Below, one piece after another: positions 20,906 through 32,760 of a DNA stretch of 64,000 nucleotides. The stretch's first letter is position 1, and the number at the start of each line of letters is the position of its first letter. Both the position numbers and the translations under genes were made by a program. The DNA comes from Buddleja alternifolia. Taxonomy: Eukaryota > Streptophyta > Magnoliopsida > Lamiales > Scrophulariaceae. The stretch lies in contig CM033399.1 in the NCBI GenBank assembly GCA_019426215.1, forward strand, positions 29,707,022 to 29,771,021, given 5' to 3'. The notes beneath the pieces are model-generated. The model saw nothing but the letters and a program-made list of their open reading frames with translations, searched no databases and was not told the DNA's origin.

Positions 20906-22880
20906 CAAAGCAAGGTTACTGAGTTTAAAATTTTAAAAATGAATTAAGTTTATATTTTAAATTTCAAAAGGGTAAGACAGGTACTTCATTTCTTTCCAAC
21001 ATAAATTTTCGTTGATAAAGCAATCGGATTTTCGAAGCAACCATTTTACTTGAGAATGATAAAATGTGAGTTTTAATTCATATTCTCAAAAGTTAACAGT
21101 AATCCTATTTTCTGTAATTATTTTGTTAATAACTTTTAATTTATGTAATTACTTTAATTAATGACATTTTTCATATATTCTGGACTAAATAGACCAAATC
21201 TAAATATTAAAAGACCAAAGGTGTTATTCTTAAGAATAAGGGACTTGATTTGAAAATCTTTAAAAGTGTAACAGTATAAAGGAACTAATAAAATGTTACT
21301 ATTCAGGGATAATTTGGACATTTCCCACTCATTTAGCCGCAAAAAATAAAGGAAAAAGAAAAAACAAACAGTAGAGTCTTAATTTGCAAAGCTTTGCAAT
21401 TGAGGTCTACTTTTGCAGCTGTCCCCATTTGACTAGCTTTAAAAGCATTTAGGCATGGAAGATCTGCAAATCCCCCAAAGCTCCCCACATTAAAATCGAT
21501 GCAGAATCATTGAACTCCCATCTCTAAAATTTGTCTATAAAAAAGACCCATCAAAATTGAGAAACAACCACTTCGATTCCTACTGGTAATGAGCAAATGT
21601 AGAGTGTAAATTTTTTACAATATTATACAGACCGTGTGTGGTAAATTCTTACAAATTTAACATCCTTATTTCATTCTCTTATTTAAAGGGGTGCTAGGTT
21701 AAGTGATTCGTAATGTTAGGAGGAGGTTTTTGGCAAGCAATTTCTGCGATAGGTATATTGTAAAGCAAAAGAGCAAATTTATTGTTGATGTCCAATAGTG
21801 CTGTTTGATTTGTGTGTTAGTTTCAGTGTATTATTGTCAATTTTTATTGTAATCAGTGTATACAATAATAAAATGTTGCAGTTCATGTGTAAAATCAATT
21901 TTTCAAGATTTTTTGCCCAATATCATACGCAGAAAGGCAACTATAATATGTGTGCAGTTCGTGTTTGTTCATGAAAAAGTTAAACCTGCTGGCTAAAATT
22001 CCATATAACCTTAAATGAATTTTCTTTTAAATGTGAGTCTTTTATTTGTAATTGTCAAAGATTTATATGTGTGACAATGTTTTGTATTTGTTATGATTAT
22101 CACTTATGGATAACATTATCTGAAGTTTGTTTATGTTTTACCATACTCTGATGGAGATGAGTAAGGTGCCATTAGATTCATAGCGAGCATGCCTGTTTAT
22201 CAGACTTGAGTAATATTTTTGATACATTTATTCATAATGTTATTTCAGTTATTCACGTAAATGGATATTTCTACAGCACATCAAGAGTTATTCGTGTTAT
22301 TGCAAAAAATCATATCGGACATAAAATTCATTTTAATGGCCTTTTATCGTCATTATTGGTCCTATATGGAACAACATCCTGCTACACAAGTTACAATAAG
22401 ACATACTTATTCATTAAAATTTAACGAATAAGGCTCGACTAATTAGGGTTTTCTGCATAAAGGGAAATGGGCGTCTACCCAATTGGGATTATTGTATAGT
22501 ATGAAAAATATCAAGTGTGATTATGCACTACTTCTATACAATCAAATACCCTTATTTGTGTCAAGGGGTATATTTGATATTTTACTATTATCACCCATTT
22601 ATCCCATAAATTAAACACCGAATTCATTAGTGCAGGATATAATCATCACTTGTACAAAACTATAGAAATTCAAATTGAATTTTGGCTTTGAACAGTGTTT
22701 TATCACCAGGGATGGGCAATCAACCCATTTCCCGTCCTCAATACCAAATCATACCGAAATGACTTTTTCTCTCTATGAGAGCATTTTTCTCTCTCTATGA
22801 GAGCCTAGGGTTTTCTCTTTGTCTTCTTCATTGATTTTGGGGCTTTTCCTGTCAATTTCTGAAGGGGTTTTGGGGTTGGG
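20906..22880. other. AT-rich stretch with no recognised gene
   Basis: No ORF above about 90 codons looks real. Around 22440-22620 there are short inverted stretches (TATTGTATAG against CTATACAATC) that could belong to a small MITE. The junction between caulimovirid copy 1 and copy 2 must lie in or next to this stretch, but I cannot place it. Confidence 0.4.
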
Positions 22881-23104
22881 TATACATGAGTGTTTTCTTT
22901 TCTTTGTTTCTCTTCTGTGAGTTTTCCTTGGGCTTTATTGAACCAGAAATCTTGTCGAGCTTTGCTTATGGGAGTTTGGAGGCACTGGATCTGGTGGCTT
23001 TTTCGGTAGAAAGTGGTGTTGATTTCAGCTGGGCGACCTTGATTCTCTTCCTCCCTCTCTTCCTTTTGTTCCATTTAAGTAATATTTGAGATCCTGTATA
23101 AAAA

Positions 23105-23116
23105 TGGTATCAGAGC
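23105..23116 (+). other. Caulimovirid copy 2: primer-binding site (tRNA-Met)
   Basis: TGGTATCAGAGC lies 79 bp before the first viral ATG (23195). It marks the conventional start of the viral genome. Confidence 0.85.
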
Positions 23117-23194
23117 CTAGGTTTTATTGATGAAATATTTAAATTGGTTACATAAAAGTTATTTTATCCCTAGGAGAGGAGAATTAAAATAAGA

Positions 23195-23515
23195 ATGGAA
23201 TTGCCAAAGTGGTCAATTTATGAAGAAAACAAGGAGTATTTCCAAACACTGAAAAAACAAAGAGAAAAATGGATTGATAAATTAATCCAACGGCATAAGA
23301 GACTTTCTTATGAAATTACAGAAGCGATAGCTAGAGGACGAATAAAAACTCCTGTAGCAGAGCTAGCAGCATCGATTCGATACTATGACAGAAAATTTGC
23401 CATGAAAAAAAAATTTCAAGGCAATGATGCGAGTGACTTACAACTTGCAGAGATCCAAGGCAAATGGCCCGGGAAACCAAATACAGGTAAATTTTTCCTT
23501 AATATGACATTATGA
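23195..23515 (+). CDS. Caulimovirid copy 2: small ORF 1, open
   Basis: This 106-codon open frame begins at the first ATG after the primer site. It is basic and helical ('YEENKEYFQTLKKQREKWID' near the start), with a conserved-looking 'TPVAELAASIRYYDRKF' segment. Size and position fit the first small ORF of badna/tungro-type caulimovirids. Its stop overlaps the ATG of the next ORF as ATGA (23512-23515), the junction known in those viruses for leaky scanning. Function is unknown. It is one of the few viral frames here without a stop. Confidence 0.6.
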   Translation: MELPKWSIYEENKEYFQTLKKQREKWIDKLIQRHKRLSYEITEAIARGRIKTPVAELAASIRYYDRKFAMKKKFQGNDASDLQLAEIQGKWPGKPNTGKFFLNMTL

Positions 23516-23669
23516 ATTAGAAAGAAATTGAACCGGATACATCTAAGATTTCTAAAGATCTTAGAGAAATCCAAAGGACAATTCAAGATTACGGACAGAG
23601 GCTAGCACATCTACATATGAAAATCAAAAATTTGAACCAGAAACTTGAGGAAATCCTCAAGATTCCATA
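23512..23669 (+). pseudogene. Caulimovirid copy 2: small ORF 2, coiled-coil virion-associated-like protein
   Basis: It starts in the ATGA overlap with ORF 1. The third codon is now TAG, so the frame is broken at the start. The remaining about 49 codons form an amphipathic heptad pattern of Leu/Ile/Met ('ISKDLREIQRTIQDYGQRLA' and on), as in the virion-associated proteins of this family. It ends at TAA 23667-23669, overlapping the start of the next ORF (23645). Confidence 0.55.
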
Positions 23670-25283
23670 ACAAATCTAAATTTATTAATCCAAGATCTGG
23701 AAAAAAAAGCAAGGTATTGCTAGTACGTCCAAATCAAAAAAGGATAGAATTAGTGATGCATTTGGTCGTGTGCCTCTTCTACACCAGAAAGACAAGGCAA
23801 AGGAAATTCCTAAGCCTAAGACTCAAGAAGAACTACTCATTGACATCTTTAAAAGTATTAATTAAAATGGATATATCAAGGGTAGATCATTCTGATCTTC
23901 AGGAGCTAGCTGAGTCTTTTTCTCAACTAGCATTTGTAAATTTGGTTAATGTCAAAACCAATGAAACGAATACTCCTCTGGCTTTAACAGGGCCAGGAAA
24001 AAGTTCTGCATCTAATAATCCTCCACCGGATGAAACGATGCGAAAAAGTGGTGATTTGCATACTAACGCAGGACCCGCTCTTGGGGGTACAAAGTTTAGA
24101 GCAAATCCCACAAGAAATCCAAATAGAATACCAAGGATTATGTCTCAACCCTTGCATCCATATGGTATGATCCTAAATTTGGATATCATTGATTTCAGAA
24201 ACATCGAAAGATTAATCGATAAATGGGTAGCCGTTATAAAAATAGCAGCGACCACCCTTGATCTGGGTAAAGAAAACTTCATTAGATTAATGGAGTTAAG
24301 CTTGGAAGGATTGGTGAAGACCGGATGGGAACATACTCCTGAAACAACCAAGCAAGGAGTCTTAGAAGGAGAATCTAAAAGCACTATTGTAGAAAGATTC
24401 GGAAGACTCATTAAGTTACATTTTATTGGGGGTGGATACTTCGATCAAAATAATACGAAAAAAACAGAGAGTACACACAGGCTCTTTATGGTATTGAATT
24501 AAGAAATATTTGTGCAGTAGATGAATACATCTATTGGTTTCGCAAATACTTCTTTCAGAGTGACGTAGCCTCGGAAATTGCGGCACCAATGTTCTTTGCA
24601 AAAATTTGCAGTCCTTGGAGGGAAATGTAACACAATCCTACAAGGTTCCGGTTGGGCAACTTGATTCAGTAGCCAGACGTATGTCTTTTCCCAAAGACAA
24701 ACTGAAGGACTGGTGTTATCAAGCATCCCTTCAAAAGAACATGAAAAGGCTTACAGGAAAAATTAAGAAAACCCCTCTTTGTTGTGACAATAATGATTTT
24801 CCAACAATTATTGGAGAATCAATTGAGCAAAGAAAGAAGATAAAGCAATTTGTTCGCTCTGCTAACATCAGTAACAAAAAGCGATCTTCTTTCAGGCGAA
24901 AGTTTTGGTGGTCTAAGTCGAAAGCCCAATCTTATAAATCTGGCCAGAGATCTGGACCGACAAGGGTGTCTTCCCAAGGATCTCGAAAATCCGACGGAAA
25001 AACTCCCACAAGACGAACTTGCAGAAGGGCACACACCCGAACAAATGAAAGTTTCATAGATTGTAACTGTTGGACATGTGGAGCTCGTGGTCACATCTCA
25101 CCAGATTGTCCACAAAAAAGTGGTGAATTAAAACAATTCGAAGCCACTCCTGACATTTTGGATGCAGTTTTTTATGGAGATTTGGTACCAGTTTACCAAT
25201 TTGAAAGTATACCCTCAGATGAAAGTGTCTATGAGGAAGAAATAGAAAGTGATTCTGATGGAACTTCAACCGAATCAGAATAA
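23645..25283 (+). pseudogene. Caulimovirid copy 2: coat protein (frameshifted)
   Basis: The frame 23645-24502 includes the capsid core (Asp-Phe-Arg-Asn-Ile-Glu near 24190, 'LIDKWVAVIKIAATTLDLG' and on to about 24420). A frame change near 24475 moves the next conserved part into another frame, and a stop follows near 24628. The frame 24606-25283 carries a Lys/Arg/Ser-rich basic region and the zinc knuckle 'CNCWTCGARGHISPDC' with C-x-C-x2-C-x4-H-x4-C spacing at about 25066-25113, then an acidic Glu/Ser/Asp tail, exactly as in caulimovirid coat proteins. Confidence 0.82.
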
Positions 25284-25362
25284 CTTCAACGAATGAGATA
25301 GGATCCAAACATCGGATAGCCTATCAGGTTTCTTTTCCAGGGCATCTATCACAGATAAAACC

Positions 25363-25830
25363 ATGGAAAAGATAATGAGACAAGGCTCTAACATCGAAAA
25401 ATACGATGGGTTTAGAGTCAGTGGAGTTATCCGAATCCTCAATCAAATAGGATTAAATCAAAGACGGCATAACATTATGTACAAAGTAAGTTCTGGGGAA
25501 TTTGCAATTCCTATGGAACTAACTAGTAATGTGATGGATATGCAACTTATTCCGAAGGAAGAGATTCTATAGGAATTAAGTAGAAGGAAAGAGGAAGTAG
25601 CTTTTACAATGAAATGGATCCATATAGGAACTATTGAAGTTGTAATCAAAGTCACTTTCAAAGAAGGTGTTAATTCTCCATTACATTTATCTATAATGGA
25701 TAAGAGAATTAATAACCTAAGAAATGGATGTCTTGGTACTATGGTAGGAACCTTATATGCAGGCAAACTTATGTTTGATAACAAATTAGGAAAGAGTATA
25801 TTGAAATTCCGAGAATTTTCAAGGAATTAG
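25363..25830 (+). pseudogene. Caulimovirid copy 2: 30K-type movement protein (one stop in the seen part)
   Basis: This open frame is interrupted by a TAG at 25570-25572. 'FTMKWIHIGTIEVVIKV' at about 25603-25653, a 'LHLSIMDKRI' segment with the family's conserved aspartate, and 'NGCLGTMVGTLYAGKLMFD' match the core beta-strand pattern of 30K-superfamily movement proteins, which open plasmodesmata for cell-to-cell spread. The gene lies after the coat protein, an order known for cavemovirus- and solendovirus-like members rather than for badnaviruses. The sequence to about 26200 is too broken to follow. Confidence 0.72.
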
Positions 25831-26328
25831 CAAAGGTAATGGCACCCGATCCCATTCAAATTCCAAGAATTGGGGGTGTTGATATCTTAATCCAAGACCA
25901 TCCAGTTCTAGATCGATCAATGAGTTCTAGAACAGAGTTTAATAGCAGAATGTCCTTTTCAGAAGAAAGGATTAGGAGTTTAAAAGGAAAGAATTAATTG
26001 AAGATTTAACTCCTCAGGCTATTTGGGTAGATAATTTAAAAATTAGATGCCCTGAAGGATGGAAAGAAGTTCAAGTTATATTTGATATTACAAAGAAAGA
26101 AAATTACTTTCCTTGTGATGATCTATATCACTTGCAACAATCTACTACTGGCAAATATGAATGTATGCTAGAATTAGCAGGATAGGAAGATTTGTTACAG
26201 GAGTAGCAGGTCGTGACCAAGGGATCGTCACCTTGGGATTAAGCTTCCTTGAGAAACATAAACCTTGGGGAAGAAAAGGAAAAGGTATGGAATTTAGCTT
26301 GGATGGACATATTATTCAATTTGAATAA

Positions 26329-27165
26329 ATGACTAGTCCTTTTTCAATATACATATCTGTTGGTATGTTATATGAACAATATAAATCAGAATATTTTGCA
26401 GCTTATATTGATTCTAGATCAAGGATTTGTACATCAAAACTCGGTGTTTTCCCTAGCAATGCTATGGAATCCTTACCCATTATTGCAGGAAGAGATTTCT
26501 TTCAGAAAATCATCATTCTCAATAAGGGAATAAGAGAGGCACATATCATGATTGGAGGAGCATTGGGTACACCTTAGTTTAAGGTAAAAATGCCACCAAT
26601 ATACTTTCATGATACAGGAGCAGATATTTTGCTAGGTAACAATTTTGTCCAGACTTTTGGAAAATATGTGCAAGATAACCATAAAAATCTATTGGTTTTT
26701 ACTACTAATTGTGGTAGTGAGATACAAGTTTTGCAGCGTGCAAAAGCTTTTAATAGGATTATGCCTATTAAATTTCGCAGGAAACATGGTGATGTTAATG
26801 CTGACTCCATATTAACCCATCCTAAAATACAGGATAAACGAAAATTTGGAAAGGCTCTGTTATCATTCAGACAACAGGGATATGACGAGTATTGTGAAGT
26901 TTCTCACCCAGTCTCTCAAAAAATTAATCTTCTAGAAAAAACTAGAACTAGAAAACTAGATGAAGAAGAAATTTGCCTTCTTAAGAATACTTTACAAGAA
27001 AAGAAATCCTTGGTTAACATTGACGAAGAAAGTTTACTTTCTCTTGAAAATGTTAAACGGCTAATTCAAAGAAACTTTAATGAGAATCCTTTGGCTTGGT
27101 GGGACAAAAACAAGATCGAAGCTACTCTGAAAATAAAAGAACAATGCAAGTATGAGTATGTTTGA
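26329..27165 (+). pseudogene. Caulimovirid copy 2: aspartic protease and linker
   Basis: 'FAAYIDSRSRICTSKLG' at about 26395-26445 sits where the protease active site is expected. The normal D-T/S-G triad reads D-S-R, so the catalytic glycine is gone. A second half-domain has 'PIYFHDTGADILLGNNFVQTF' at 26594 onward. In-frame stops are at 26575-26577 and 27163-27165. The stretch before the second stop is the acidic linker leading to RT. Confidence 0.7.
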
Positions 27166-27934
27166 TACAAGTCAATCCAGATGAATATGGAGGATAAGAA
27201 GGATATGCAAACAATCATAAAAGAGCATATCGATCTTAAACTCGTAGAACCTGGAGTCTCTGTTTATAGTAGTCCTAGTTTTCTGGTAAGAATCCATGGT
27301 GAGGTAAAAAGAGGAAAGGCAAGATTAGTAATCAATTATCAAGGTATCAATAAGATATTGGAGTTTGATAGTTACTATATCCCAAGTAGAGAACACTTAA
27401 TTGAGTGCATTAAAGATGCTAAAGTGTTTTCAAAATTTGATTGTACATCTGGTTTCTATCAGATTAAGATGGAAAAGGAGTTTAGAAAATATACGGCATT
27501 CTCTACTCCACAAGGTCAATATATCTGGAATGTTCTTCCAATGGGATTAGCAAACGCACCCCAGATATATAAAAAAAATGGATAATCTATTTAAAGATTA
27601 TTTCGAGTTTATGTTTGTCTATATTTACAACGTCTTAATTGCATCTAGAAATATGAAAGAACATATTAAAAATCTTGAAATATTTTCTAATGCTTGTTTT
27701 AATGAAAGATTAGTGCTTTCAGAAAAGAAAGCAATAATTGGAGTTAATAACATTGAATTTCTTGGCATTCTTATTGACGAAACAGGTATTGAACTCCAGG
27801 AACATATTGTGGAAAAAATACGCAATTTTCCTGATGTTCTGAAAGATAAAAAACAGCTTCAAAGTTTTCTAGGAGTTGTGAACTTTGCAAGTATCTTTAT
27901 CAAAGATCTGGCGAAATACAGAAAAGATTTCTGA
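27166..27934 (+). pseudogene. Caulimovirid copy 2: reverse transcriptase with lost catalytic aspartates
   Basis: RT motifs are 'LKLVEPGVSVYSSPSFLV', 'KARLVINYQGINKI', 'AKVFSKFDCTSGFYQIKME' with the first catalytic aspartate, and 'NVLPMGLANAPQIY'. A one-base frame change lies in the A-run near 27573. The catalytic box that should read Tyr-x-Asp-Asp is 'VYIYNVLIAS' (27619-27648), so both aspartates are replaced and the enzyme could not be active. A stop is at 27932-27934, after 'LQSFLGVVNFASIFI'. Confidence 0.85.
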
Positions 27935-28447
27935 CCTCTTTTAAAAGAAACGGAAAGCACGAAAGGGAAGTGGGAAGAAATTTACACTCAGAGGATTCAT
28001 GAGTTGAAACAAGTTTGCAATAACTTGCCTAAACTCGCAATACCGCAAGACAAGGATGATTTGGTAGTCTATACAGACGACAATGATTATAGGTGGGCAG
28101 CAGTGCTCATGAAAAGAACAACTACAGGGGAAGAACTTTGTAGATATGCGGGAGGATTGTTCACTGAACAACAAGCCAGTCTCTGGCATATAAACGAGAA
28201 AGAATTCTTTGCTGTTTGGAAGGCCTTTAAAAAATTGTCATTATTTTTACTAGCTAAAGAATTTACATTAAAGGTTGATAATACGAATGTAAAAGCTTTT
28301 TTGAAAAACAAGCTTGAATCAAAAATCGAAAAAGCACGCATTCTCAGATGGCAAGCTGAATGTCAATATTATTGTTTTGACATTATTATTGTAAAATCTC
28401 ATGAAAATGTTCTTGCGGATTTCCTGACAAGAAATGGAAGTGTCTGA
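27935..28447 (+). pseudogene. Caulimovirid copy 2: RNase H domain
   Basis: This continues the RT frame after the stop at 27932. 'VVYTDDNDYRWAAVLMK' (about 28065) is the first RNase H motif, and 'INEKEFFAVWKAFKKL', 'LKVDNTNVKAFL' and a C-terminal 'ENVLADFLTRNG' follow in family order. It ends at TGA 28445-28447, overlapping by 14 bp the ATG of the next frame (28434). Confidence 0.82.
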
Positions 28448-29563
28448 AGCCAATTCCATCATCACGAGATACAGGCATCTCAGGGAAAACCTTGAGGAGC
28501 TTGACAAAAAGTTTGGACAGTTATCAGCTAACGCTGAGGCAGTTGGTCGTGTACAACAAGCTAATCTAGGCATTGTCCAGGACACAGTTAAGGGAATAAT
28601 GTATGTCATGACACAATTGTGGACTACATTATAAGGACCAATTCACAAGGCATCATCCTCAGTGATGGCTCGAGAATTGCGAGAGCAGGACTCAAAACCT
28701 GCGTTTAGAGAACAGGGCTCTATACCCGGAGCGGTGGATTCAAATACCACTTTCACAAGTCCATTTTAAGACTTTGAAAAAACGGAAGCAATTGAACAAT
28801 CGAAAGGGCAACCTTCTATTGCTTCAAATCAACCCACTACCTCTGGGGTTAAAAAATGAGAGATTAATCTTAGGCCACAGACAGACACTTCTAAGGTTAA
28901 TACTAACCCAATTAATTGACATTGGCAGGGTTATCAGCGTTCTTGGGAAAAATTAATCTCAAGACAAGGAATAAATCCTTGGTAGAAATATCAGGGAAAT
29001 ATCCTAGGATTTGGATGCTTGGAGGGTCAAAGCCTGGAGAAGTTCGAGAATGGTATGATTTTGGGGCATTAGCTTCAATCCATACCATGTCACCAGATTT
29101 TTCGGAGATATCCAAATTACCGAATTAGATTTCCAATGCCGTGTACGATTCATGTCAAAATAACCCTCATCTTAAAAGGGGTGATATTCTGGAGCTGAAG
29201 TTTATTTCGGCAGCACCAGAAATTACAGGAAAAAGGTCTCATCCAGTGTTTCATTTCATTAAGTTACAAAGACCAAATATGCCAGCCTACAACAGAGTTA
29301 AGGCTGCAACAGGTGAAGCTCCGTTGGTAAGTACAATCAACGAAGATGATATTTCCACCAGAAAAGCATGGGGAATGTGGGTCTGTCTTACAGAGATGGA
29401 CAAAGTCAAGTATCCATTCAAAATATTTTCAAATTCGGCGAATGGATCGTTCCTGTTAAACTCCATGACAGGGAAAAGTACTGAATTTGCAGAGAAGCTC
29501 TTTGAACAAAAAAGGACGTTGATCTGGGAAAACAAGTTACCAGGAAGAAGGCCTGCAACATGA
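28434..29563 (+). pseudogene. Caulimovirid copy 2: ORF after RNase H, function unknown (transactivator position)
   Basis: The first segment (28434-28634) is a helical 66-codon frame. After broken sequence, a second frame runs 28916-29563 with a single TAG at 29126-29128. It shows 'GKYPRIWMLGGSKPGEVREW', 'HLKRGDILELKFISAAPEI' and 'KAWGMWVCLTEMDKVKYPF'. No viroplasmin motif like that in copy 1 was found. Position after RNase H is where many members carry the transactivator, but the identity is inference only. Confidence 0.5.
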
Positions 29564-29886
29564 TGCTTGTTAATCAATGGCACAACCGGGAATGTTCAAG
29601 TTGTGAGTTCCAAGAAAAACCCTTATTTGGAACAAAAATACAGGTTACCAAGATAAAACCCGAATCTAACAAAGATAAGGGGAAAAAGAAGTTTTACCCC
29701 CGAGGTTTTCACAAACCAAGGTAAAATCATGTAAAAGGAAAGGAGCCTAAAAAGTCAGGAGCACTAATTGCTGAATCAATCATGTGATTAATTAAAAAGG
29801 ACAGCTGGAAAGAAAAACAGCTGTAAAAGGACGAGCGTGACAGACAAAGTGGCAAAGACAGGGACCCACGCGCATTATTAAAAGTT

Positions 29887-30186
29887 AGACGTAAGCAATG
29901 ACGTCTAAAAAATTAAGGAGGTTTTGGAATCCGACTTTGAAATCCGGAACCAAGGCCTATAAGAAGAAAGTTCAAAAACAGATGGAGATCATCAGAAAAT
30001 TTCTCCAACTCTTCATAAAACAATTATTCATAGAAAAATTGTAACCTTTCTTCTTTAAGTTTTCTTAAACGAGTGTATGGGGATTTCCCTAATAGTAGTT
30101 CTCTCATGAGAGGCTAAAAGGTTTTCTCCTCCAATAGCGGAGTAGAATAATATTATGTAATTTTAATTTGTATTTTATCAATAAAA
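29887..30186 (+). promoter_or_regulatory. Caulimovirid copy 2: as-1-like activator, TATA box and poly(A) signal
   Basis: AGACGTAAGCAATGACGTCT (29887-29906) matches the layout of the as-1 activator of the CaMV 35S promoter, two TGACG-type boxes; here one is perfect and one is AGACG. CCTATAAG (TATA at 29958) follows about 52 bp later, and AATAAAA is at 30180-30186. This is the full pregenomic promoter/terminator arrangement. TGA-type bZIP factors are the known binders of as-1. Confidence 0.68.
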
Positions 30187-30420
30187 GTAAAGGCTTTTGT
30201 TCAACCTCTGTCTTCCAAAGTTTATTAAACTCTTATTCTGGAATATCTTTTACGCCCTAAGGTAGGAAACGAAATAGGGTTGTGCTACTTATTGCTGAAG
30301 GAGTTGAGTGTCGTCGAACCATCAGCTACGGTTGTGTGGTTGGTATAGCCGTAAAACCGAGGACTCAGAATACCTAGTGATAAGAAGGTCAACCAAAGGT
30401 ATTACACTATGAAATTTTAA

Positions 30421-32760
30421 TATTTTTCGGAAGCATGTTGGGCCTATTTACTTGTTTAATAAATATTGCTAAATGGGAGAAAAAGAATAATTTCGCCACA
30501 AGGAATAATTTAAAATAAATTAAAACTATAAGGGACCAATCTGTGATTAAAATTAAAGGTCAAGGACCAAAAGGAAATTGGGATAACTTGAAGGCGCCAT
30601 TTAGATTATACAAGTCATTTTGATAAATAATTCTTTTTTTTAGGCTATTTTGTTGATAAACCCAGTTAAATAAGTCTTGCTACTTCGACAGAATATGAAG
30701 CACCTTACATTGAATTATCAGTGAATAATATATAATTTGTGTTGTCAGATACCAAAACAATTTATCAATTAGTAAGGCAAACAAGCAAATTAAATAACCA
30801 ACCTGATGTCCATCACCCCCGTCTCTTGTGATTTTTGAATTTTTATTTTAATATTCGCTTGATAACATATTTTGATCTTGAATTTCAGTAAGAAAAATGA
30901 AGAGAAAAAAAGATGAATGAAATTTGTATCATCTGGATTTGAAAAAAAATATTATTTTAAAAAATGTTGTTATACCTACAAATTACCTTCGCTCTCTTTA
31001 TTCATGAATATATTTATTCATTATATCATGATCAAAAGTTTACAAAGAAGATGACAAATCTATTATGATAATATTGTAAACTACAGTAATTTAAAAAAGG
31101 TTAAATAAAATCTACCCCTGTAATAGTCGAAATTGGGCACTTACCCCCGTGACAAAACAATTCACAAAAAAAAACCTGTCATTTCAAAAAAGATACTCAT
31201 TGTCCCCTGGGACGACGTTTGACTGTGACTGTTTCTGTGATGACCAAAATGCCCTCGTATATGTAGAAACTTTGACTGTATTACAGTGGTAATTTCTCCA
31301 TTCAATCGAGATTACAGCAACGAAGGTCAGCGTGAGTGGAAGAGATTCTATTAAGAAGGTTAGCCTGAGTGGTAGAGATTCTAATATTTCTTGTAAAAGT
31401 TTTAAGTTTAAGCCATCATAGAGGAAACTTTCTTTCGAAGTCTGTGTAGCTGTGGTTTGCAACGTCGAGCATCATGTTGGTGACCGAGGATCTTTCGCAA
31501 GGGCTTCTGGCGATTACACTATTGTTATCTCCCACAATCCTGATAATTGTTATTTCGCTAGGGTTTTATTTGTTTTGGAGGGTTACAAATCATGTGGTTG
31601 CAAGAAAAAGATGTAAGTAGGGTTTTACTTCCATTTTAGCACACTATTGTCTGATGATAGGTAACTCCACACTAATTTTAGGGTGTTCGTAGCTTGTTTT
31701 AATCTTCGACTGGCTCATGGTTTCTTCCAAAATTTCTTTGGAGGTCAGGGAGTAAGTAGAACATATGTAAATTCTAAAGTCAAGTGGCGACATTGGGGAA
31801 AATTGTTTTTTTATTCTCATAATTGGCACCGTCTACACTTTTCGTCTCACGCTTGTTGATTTTCTCACTTTTGGTCCCATGACCAAATTCCGTCAAGAAA
31901 TTAACGGGTGATTCTGCTGAAGCGAGCTTAATCGCCTTTCTTAGCAGGGTTTCCGTGAATTTGGCGAAGCTAAACCAAGGGTGCTTTTTATGGTTTCTTG
32001 TCTGGTTTTGTGTTCATCACCCAATCGTGGGGAATTATTAACATTTTTTGTGGACTTTGCTCTTTTCGGTTGCTTCTTAATTTCTTTAGCTCTGGTGGAG
32101 AACTTTTTTCCTGTGCAAATATGATCATTAGCTAGCTGAAAATTAATGCTTCTTTGTTGAAAACACATAGCATTGATGTAACTTACGAAACGCAATTTTA
32201 TGCAATTTTTCCGACATTTTCCCTGTTTGGTATCTAAATAAGGCTAAAAAGGTAAATAAGTTATTTGATACTCAACAAAATTGACGACTAAATACTTGAG
32301 TGATTCTAAAAAGTTTGTTCGAGCTCAACATGGTTCAATTGGTTAAAAAGGAAGTAGATATATGCAAAAACATTAGGCCACCTAAGTTTAGTTCGTGTAT
32401 GACTTAATTAAAGCTTGTATGAGTTAAATTTCAGTAGTACTAAGTGGGCCAAAACAAAATTTTGAAAACTCGATAAAAATTTAAACAAGCTTGAACAATA
32501 TCTAAGGTCAATTCGATTACTCTGCTAGTCAAAGCTCCTAATTTTCTACAAAGCATAGTGTGAAAGGAGCACCATTGAACACATACTCTCACTCATAACT
32601 ACCCAAAAACCAAAAACAAAAATAAAACAATGCATTTCTTTTCACTCATACATACATATTCCAAGAAAAGTGTACGCTTAAATGAATCCAATTCCGGTAC
32701 ACAAGGATGAATAGTTGTATGAAAATCAGCTACCAGACATGTCACTCATAAAATAAACTG
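30421..32760. other. AT-rich intergenic stretch, no gene recognised
   Basis: No coding pattern is seen on either strand. An imperfect tandem pair of about 30 bp units lies at about 31322-31383 (GAAGGT..GTGAGTGG..GAGATTCTA). Around 32330-32430 there is a weak box A/box B-like layout that could be an old tRNA-derived SINE; not firm. Confidence 0.4.

Larger units (their letters stand above)
23105..30420 (+). other. Endogenous caulimovirid copy 2, nearly genome length
   Basis: The copy runs from a tRNA-Met primer site through two small ORFs, coat protein, movement protein, protease-RT-RNase H and a downstream ORF to a promoter region, about 7.3 kb in all, the size of a caulimovirid genome. All major genes carry stops or frameshifts, so this is a fossil copy. 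It has the same orientation as copy 1 but clearly different protein sequences and gene order, so the two are separate virus lineages, not duplicates. The right boundary is approximate. Confidence 0.8.

Noticed and set aside
22805..23089. Opposed ORFs of 67 and 89 codons just before the copy 2 primer site
   Set aside because: Low-complexity, overlapping on both strands, no family pattern; more likely leader or flanking DNA.
32330..32430. tRNA-like box A and box B spacing (possible SINE)
   Set aside because: Box B is too diverged and no target duplication or tail was found.
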